Shown one piece after another: positions 58,575-64,000 of a stretch of DNA of 64,000 nt. The stretch comes from Saturnia japonica. Lineage: Eukaryota; Arthropoda; Insecta; Lepidoptera; Saturniidae. The notes beneath the pieces are model-generated. The model did not search any database and was not told the origin of the DNA. It was given only the letters and a program-made list of their open reading frames with translations. The stretch covers positions 1,178,001 through 1,242,000 of the forward strand of contig CM065318.1 in assembly GCA_033032175.1 (NCBI GenBank). Reading direction: 5' to 3'. How positions within the stretch are numbered: the stretch's first letter is position 1; every line of letters starts with the position of its first letter. The translations under genes were made by a program, and so were the position numbers.

Positions 58575-59775
58575 AGACACTAACTGTCATAAGTTCTGAA
58601 TAAATTGTTCATAAGTTTCATCACTAAGCAATTAAAATGACGCTCACGATAATCAGTTAACCGTTATTATATGTCCGTAGTTCATACCTTTCATCATTAC
58701 CCAAATGAGAATGGTGCTCACGATAATCAGTTAACCTTGTGTACGTTGCTTATTATTTTCATTCCTACGCAATTAAAAATGACGCTCACGTACATTAGTT
58801 AACAGTCGTATGCGTTGTTCATGACTTTCATCACTACGTAATTTAGATAAAATCGTTCACATCAACAGTTAACCGTTGCGTCTGTTGCTCATACCTTTCA
58901 TCGCTACACAAATGAAAATGACGCTCAAGATCATCAGTTAACCGTCGTGTACGTTATTCATCCCTTTCATCATTACGAAATTGAAAACAACGCTCATGAA
59001 ATCAGTGTGTACGTTGTCCAAAAGTTTCATTGCCACACAATTGAGAATAATGCTCACGATAATCGGTTAACCGCATTGTACTGATGCTCACGGAAATCAG
59101 TTAACCATTGTGTACGTTGGTCTTAATTTTCAACATTACGCAAATGAGAAGGGTGCTCACGACAATCAGTTAACCGTTGTGTACGTTCTTAATAATTTTC
59201 ATCGCTACACAATTGTTCGCGCCACTTAATTGGCACTTCTTTTATATTTATCAATCCGCTTCAACGGCTACCTGTCGTCCCCTTTCCGTCGCTGATTGGG
59301 AAGCTGTTTGTAATTACCAACAGTCTACGCTCGTCCGCACGCATGTTGACATCGTGCATTACGTTACGACCCCGCTATATCAAGTGCACGTGCGCCCGGA
59401 CGGCGCATGAACGTCGTCGTGAGTTATATTTACCCGCTATACAGTCCACTAAAACATATCAAGGAACGCGCTGTACAACCTGAAGACCATCAACGAGGTG
59501 GCGTAGCGTATTCCCGGTCTGCACCGGTCAAGGAGCTACAGGTCAGTCGGTTTCTTTTATCAGCGATCATCCCGCCGTTGTTGACGCGCTCGGCTATATA
59601 GCTTAGCCGCCGCGCTAACAACAATTGATAATGGTGTTTAAGACAATCAGAAAACTGTTGTATACGTTGTTCATAACTTTTATAATATTGAAAATGGTGC
59701 TTATGATCGTCAGGTCAGTTATCCATTGGGTATATTGTTCAAAATTTTCATCACTACATAATTTAGAATGTAGCC
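58575..59775. repeat. satellite array of about 69 bp, interrupted
   Basis: The recurring core GCTCACGATAATCAGTTAAC is followed by a TGTACGTTGTTCAT block and a TTTCATCACTAC-AATTGA block. Cores lie near 58654, 58728, 58796, 58866, 58935, 59002, 59064, 59098 and 59167, and after the insertion near 59648 and 59715. The spacing is mostly 62-74 bp, with one 34-bp partial unit. Units are diverged from each other. There is no coding potential. Confidence 0.8.
59214..59620 (+). mobile_element. solo LTR inserted in the satellite
   Basis: The 407-bp segment starts TGTTCGCGCC, ends CGCTAACA and is flanked by a 5-bp ACAAT duplication (59209-59213 and 59621-59625). Removing it and one duplication restores an exact 69-bp satellite spacing (59167 to 59648 is 481; minus 412 leaves 69). 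The TG...CA ends with inverted TGTT/AACA and the 5-bp duplication define an LTR. GC content is far above the surroundings. No second LTR or internal region is present, so it is solo. The orientation is not determined by the sequence. Confidence 0.8.
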
Positions 59776-60889
59776 GGTTTTTTTTTTATTTCTAAAAGTA
59801 ATATTGACAATTTAAATAGCCTACTACCATTTGAGTAACGAATGACCTATGCATTCCATGCACAAAATTTCATAAAAATCGGTCAATCTGTTTATTAGCT
59901 AAATTCGAACATATAAACAGACATATAATTTTTTAATGTCTTGTTCGTGGTCGGAGTCATGTATTTAGAATGTTTATCGGAACGTTAAAAAAAAGTAAAC
60001 GTACAGTCAGAACTACAAATATATTAATGTAGATCTATTTAATCGTCACAAGTTATAGTAATAGTGAGTTTTAGCTTATTATTACACTTTAAGAAATTGT
60101 ATTTGTTAATAAACTTTTCCCATTAATTTCGATTACGTTTTTAGGGATCCGTTACAATGAAAACCTATATCTTTTATTAATTTAATTTAATATTATTATT
60201 AAATTTTACTTTACAAACTTTACAAAATTTACCATCTCATGGTAGCTGGCTCGTTTTATGGTGTGTACCAAAAAAATTTGTAAGCTGTCTGTCCTACGTT
60301 TACTGATTTCAGTGAATTTTGTAACAGTACTGGATAAGAAGAATAGAAAATGTACTGAACGCTTGAGAGTGGTTCATGAAATAATAAAAAAATTAACGAT
60401 TAAGAAAATAAAGATTAGATTCTGTTAAGTCGTTAACAGGTTGGTTTGTGCAGTGGAAGTGCATTTTGTTTGTCATTCCTGGCTGGAACCTATTTGGAAA
60501 CACGGTCGGCAAAACATTTGAAAAATAGATTTTAATACAATTATTGCTGTCGCACTGTACCTCACCGACAGAATAGAGCGCGAAAGAGAAAACTGCAGCT
60601 CCAACTGATAATAGTTTCGTAAAGTAAACTAATCTATTTTCTGAAAAAAATTAAGGAAGCATGCTCTCTGACAACACTTCAGATGGGTAAAATTGAATAA
60701 TGAACAAAAATCGCTTATGTTGTGGGGGACCGGAGTACTACCTTCGAACGCACTGTACAGTGCAATCCAAACACGTAAGCGACTGCCAAGAGACCTACAA
60801 CACATCGCCGGTTTTCGCTGCCATGTCCTACCACCCAGAAAATGTTAAACTTCACGTGGTATCCCGTTCAAACGAAAAAAGGTAAAAAA
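59776..60889. other. AT-rich non-coding stretch
   Basis: No gene supported. TTTCATAAAAATCGGTCAAT near 59869 is a short piece of a common interspersed repeat. Confidence 0.4.
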
Positions 60890-61110
60890 AGACGTAGGGT
60901 CATCAATTCGAATAAATTTTATTTATGAGTGTACAGCCATAACTTCTATGTTTATTAACCGATTTACATGATTTTTTTTCCTTAGAAAGGGGATATCTCA
61001 AGGGTGATTCCATTTTAATTTCATTTGGTATTGGACCTTCAACTTCGAAGATACACTAGGGAACTCTTCGACATCATTGAAGTTGGTTCTCTTTATTGTT
61101 AAAAATTGTC
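60890..61110 (+). repeat. ACCGACT-type interspersed repeat
   Basis: It contains TATTAACCGATTTACATGAT, AGGGGATATCTCAAGGGTGA, TCCATTTTAATTTCATTTGG and CTTCAACTTCGAAGATACAC, aligning with 14338-14570 and 19052-19290. Confidence 0.6.
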
Positions 61111-61461
61111 TTGTATAACAACAGGTTAAAAACTTGTAAGGAACTCCTAAAATAAGAAACTAACTGGCAAACCGTAAAAGACGATTGTATCGTAAAGAAA
61201 TCCGATCTTTTTTGTTGTATTTTTTGTTGTTGTTACGAAACTGGGTATAGTTTCGTTGAGAAAAAAAAACTTCTTGAATTGTTAACTATGTTTATGTGAA
61301 AACGACTGCCTTTTCTTTTGTTCGGTGATTTATTGTGTTTACTGAGACAAAATTGCCTCGAACGGGTTTCTATAGTCTCAAGTTTTATTTAACCTTTATC
61401 ATATTTTGATTTTATTTAGCAAAACTTACAATAAATTATTTATAAGTATTTTTCTAAATTA
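61111..61461. other. non-coding stretch
   Basis: Nothing recognised. Confidence 0.35.
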
Positions 61462-61692
61462 AAGGTAGCCTAAGTTACTTATTATGACAAGAGCTTTCTG
61501 ACAGTGGAAGTCCCGTCAAAATCGGCCCAACAGTTTCAGAGATTACCCGGAACAAACAGACAGACAGACAAAATAAAAAAAAAAATGGTTTTTTGTTATA
61601 GGTATCGTATATACTTTCATATGCATTTAGTAAATAACTGTTATTTTGACATTACACACGGACACTTCAATTTTATTAGTCTATACATATAA
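61462..61692 (-). repeat. interspersed repeat, partial copy of the 57.5 kb element
   Basis: It shares AGGTAGCCTAAGTTACTTAT, GTCCCGTCAAAATCGGCCCA, GAGATTACCCGGAACAAACA, GGTATCGTATATACTTTCAT and CACTTCAATTTTATTAGTCT with 57469-57710. Confidence 0.7.
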
Positions 61693-62050
61693 AATGCTAT
61701 GTCCTGAATGACTGACGGATCAACGCATAGCCTAAATCACTGATCGTAAAGATTTGAAACTTGGACAGTGTGTTCTTTGTATGACGTAGGCATCCGATAA
61801 CAAAGGAATTTCCGTAATTCTACCCCTAAGGGGTGAAAAAGGGGGTAAAGTTTGTATGGGACAACGTAATTTCTTGGTCCAATCTACTTCAAAATTTTGA
61901 AACCTTTTTTAACAGAATTGATGGAATACGTGTTTCGTATTTTATTGAAATTCATCCCTTAACGGGGTTAAAAAGAGGTAGAAAGTTATTTCGGTTATTT
62001 TGCTATAAAGTTGATATCAATACTCCTTACATAGTGCTTTTGATTTAAAT
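61693..62050 (+). repeat. interspersed repeat with CCCCTAAGGGG block
   Basis: It contains GACTGACGGATCAACGCATA, TATGACGTAGGCATCCGATA and CCCCTAAGGGGTGAAAAAGG, which I recognise as another abundant lepidopteran repeat. The 71-codon frame inside is not supported. Confidence 0.5.
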
Positions 62051-62184
62051 TACATTTTACTTTGACAGATGTTTGAAAACTCAAACCGATTTTATTCAAA
62101 AATCGTTGAACTCACTTAAACACATAAGCAAATATTCTTTATAATGTAGAGTTCGAAATTTGAAATGGTAAGGACTGGAACATT

Positions 62185-62345
62185 CATACTAATATTATAA
62201 ACACGAAAGTAACTCTGTCTGTCTGTTACGTTTTCACGCCCAAACCACTAAACCAATTTTAATGAATTTTGGTATAGAAATAGATTGGACCTTGGGAAAG
62301 GACATAGAGTGATTTTTGCAATAGGAAATGAAAACATGTAAGAAA
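62185..62345 (+). repeat. interspersed repeat start
   Basis: It starts CATACTAATATTATAAACAC and continues CGAAAGTAACTCTGTCTGTC, then CTAAACCAATTTTAATGAAT. This is the head of a common repeat, and its inverted relative is at 32800-32875. Confidence 0.6.
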
Positions 62346-62959
62346 GAAATATGGGAACACTAACAAGCATGCGCGGTTATGGTGAAATGACATCAACTTC
62401 CACGACAAACGGTTTGTTGATGTTTTATACACATTTGCAGTAATTATGATAAGACAGCGTTGTCAACCGCAACTGGTTTGTTGATTTATTGACATTGTTA
62501 TACTTAATAAGAAAGGTATTGTATTTCTAATTGTTATCTAATAAATGATAGTCCAGTATTCTTATTAACATTAGGTGAGTATTTTTAAACTCTTTAACTA
62601 CGCAGTACCACACAATTACTGTTTTATTTTATGATTGAAATGTGACGTGTGCTATCAAACCACGGCTCGCGGGAGTTTATATATTCTAACCAATATGCCT
62701 ATTGTAAGTTGTCTGGATTATGCAATTCTAATTATTTAATTGTGTTATTACACGTGTGGTGACCATAAAACTTGGTTGAAAGTTTGTATGAAGAACCCAT
62801 CATGTCTCAAATTACGGATATGAAAATTAATATTTATGCTTTTGTTAAGGAAGAAACCAAAGGGGTTTCACGTTTTTCAAAAAACCTTCCCGCAAGTAGG
62901 TACAATAAGGGTGATTTTAATTATTTTGAAGTTTTATTGGGACACTTAATGCGTTGGAT
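62346..62959. other. AT-rich non-coding stretch
   Basis: No gene supported. Confidence 0.4.
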
Positions 62960-63180
62960 TCTTAGTGGCATACAATGACAATACCATACACACGATATGA
63001 TCCACCCATCTACGATTTCCTTTTGGTTTGTCATGATCCGAAATCAGCCGGTGCATGTGCAGTGATATAGAGAGATGGTAAGGATTGCGACCACCATACA
63101 CATAGTGATAAACCCATCTATAATTTTCTTTTGGTTTGTCGGGTTTCGGCAACAGTTAAAGGTGTATATGCAGTAACAAC
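62960..63180. repeat. internally duplicated repeat unit
   Basis: Two tandem units of roughly 120 bp each carry a CCATACACA-type start and a TTTTGGTTTGTC block (62992-63035 and 63092-63143). The same double unit is inside the element at 12895-13090. The minus-strand 68-codon frame (62946-63152) is a translation of this repeat. Confidence 0.6.
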
Positions 63181-63454
63181 TAAATAACTACTCATTAGCT
63201 ATTGATTCAATAAAGATAACTGTAACCTAAACAAAGTTTATTTCGTCAAGTGTTTCTGAATATATTTATGACTGTTAGAAAGCTGTCTATTAAAAAAGTA
63301 GTTCAATAAGCAGTCACTAGATGGAAACTTTACGAAACTCATAGTAAATGTCATGAATGTATAAAATACTTTTTTATACATCCATGGTAAATGTATATAT
63401 GGTGTTTATAAGTCGTACGTAATTAGTATAAATATAATTTAATTATTTACTTTT

Positions 63455-63795
63455 AAAATAATGAATTATTTGCGAAGGTGTTTTTATAAACATGGTATTA
63501 ATCCTTATCGAAATAAATATGTTATTCATCAAAAGTATTTCATTGTGAACACAATTGTCCTTTACATCTTTTCATTTCGATTAATGTTTTAGGAGATATC
63601 ACAGTTTTAAAATAACTCCGCAGCAAAATAATTATCAACTACCGCGCGCGCATTTTCATGTTTGGCGATTGATTGGTGCTCAAATGATTCGTTTTAGTTT
63701 CAGCTCCTTTAGAATTGCATTATAGGTGCCTACGACCTCCTCTATCTCTTATGTGACGCAGACGAAGTTGCGCGGGTCAACTCGTTGTAATTATA
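63455..63795 (+). repeat. uninterrupted copy of the element split at 5.7-7.2 kb
   Basis: It starts AATGAATTATTTGCGAAGGT and contains TTTTAGGAGATATCACAGTT and ATAACTCCGCAGCAAAATAA. It ends TTATGTGACGCAGACGAAGT, TGCGCGGGTCAAC. It is the inverted relative of 5683-5730 plus 6995-7191. The final CTAG is mutated to CTCG. Confidence 0.6.
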
Positions 63796-64000
63796 GATAT
63801 AAAAATATCATATGTGTACTTAATATGTACGCACGTAAGTAGTTATAGGTACCTTCTTTGACATAGCAAAACAAAAATATCTTCGAAAATTTGATCCCGC
63901 CTGCGAACAACATGATGAAGTTGTGAATGATATTAAATTGAAAAATAAAATTAATTTGATTAAAATTAAATGATTAAATATTAACTCTCGATGGTCATAG

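Noticed and set aside
58575..59775. CRISPR-like array
   Set aside because: The units are diverged over their full length with no unique spacers, the period is about 69 bp and the context is eukaryotic. It is a satellite.
62946..63152. 68-codon frame with an apparent internal protein repeat (KPKENYRW and KPKGNRRW)
   Set aside because: The protein repeat only reflects the tandem DNA duplication, which is shared with the non-coding repeat at 12.9 kb.

Overview
The window looks like gene-poor, AT-rich nuclear DNA from an insect, most probably a moth or butterfly. I reach that from the repeat families: tRNA-derived SINE pieces, an R1-clade LINE fragment, a mariner, interspersed repeats ending in CAGCTAGT next to a CGCGGG block, and Helitron-like elements of a kind I associate with lepidopteran genomes. 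This is recognition from memory, not a database search. I found no convincing host protein-coding gene, rRNA, functional tRNA or CRISPR array. Apart from the LINE, nearly all open frames are short and chance-like, or lie in or antisense to repeats. The window is therefore intergenic DNA or a very large intron.

Layout. 0-5.2 kb: AT-rich DNA, a Helitron-like element, a SINE remnant and a GC-rich, internally deleted R1-clade LINE 3' end. 5.7-7.2 kb: an interspersed repeat apparently split by LTR-retrotransposon-derived DNA with a minisatellite. 7.4-16.9 kb: more interspersed repeats, two Helitron-like copies, decayed LINE 3' ends and a tRNA-derived SINE. 17.6-18.9 kb: an almost complete but dead mariner with its terminal inverted repeats and TA duplication. 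19-45 kb: sparse repeat debris, three Helitron-like copies and a hairpin-rich element bounded by self-complementary 13-mers. 46.7-50.5 kb: the only intact coding element, a two-ORF CR1/L2/Daphne-type LINE. 50.8-57.7 kb: an LTR, LINE 3' ends, a Helitron-like copy and further repeats. 58.6-59.8 kb: a satellite of about 69 bp per unit, interrupted by a solo LTR. 60.9-63.8 kb: more interspersed repeats.

How the parts work together. The LINE encodes a zinc-finger/coiled-coil ORF1 protein and an ORF2 protein with APE-type endonuclease and reverse transcriptase, which together would drive target-primed reverse transcription. ORF2 has no AUG near its start. The last two sense codons of ORF1 form the slippery heptamer A-AAA-AAC, in exactly the phase that would send a -1 frameshift into ORF2. 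This is the most interesting single observation. The other repeats are non-autonomous or dead and would have depended on enzymes encoded elsewhere.
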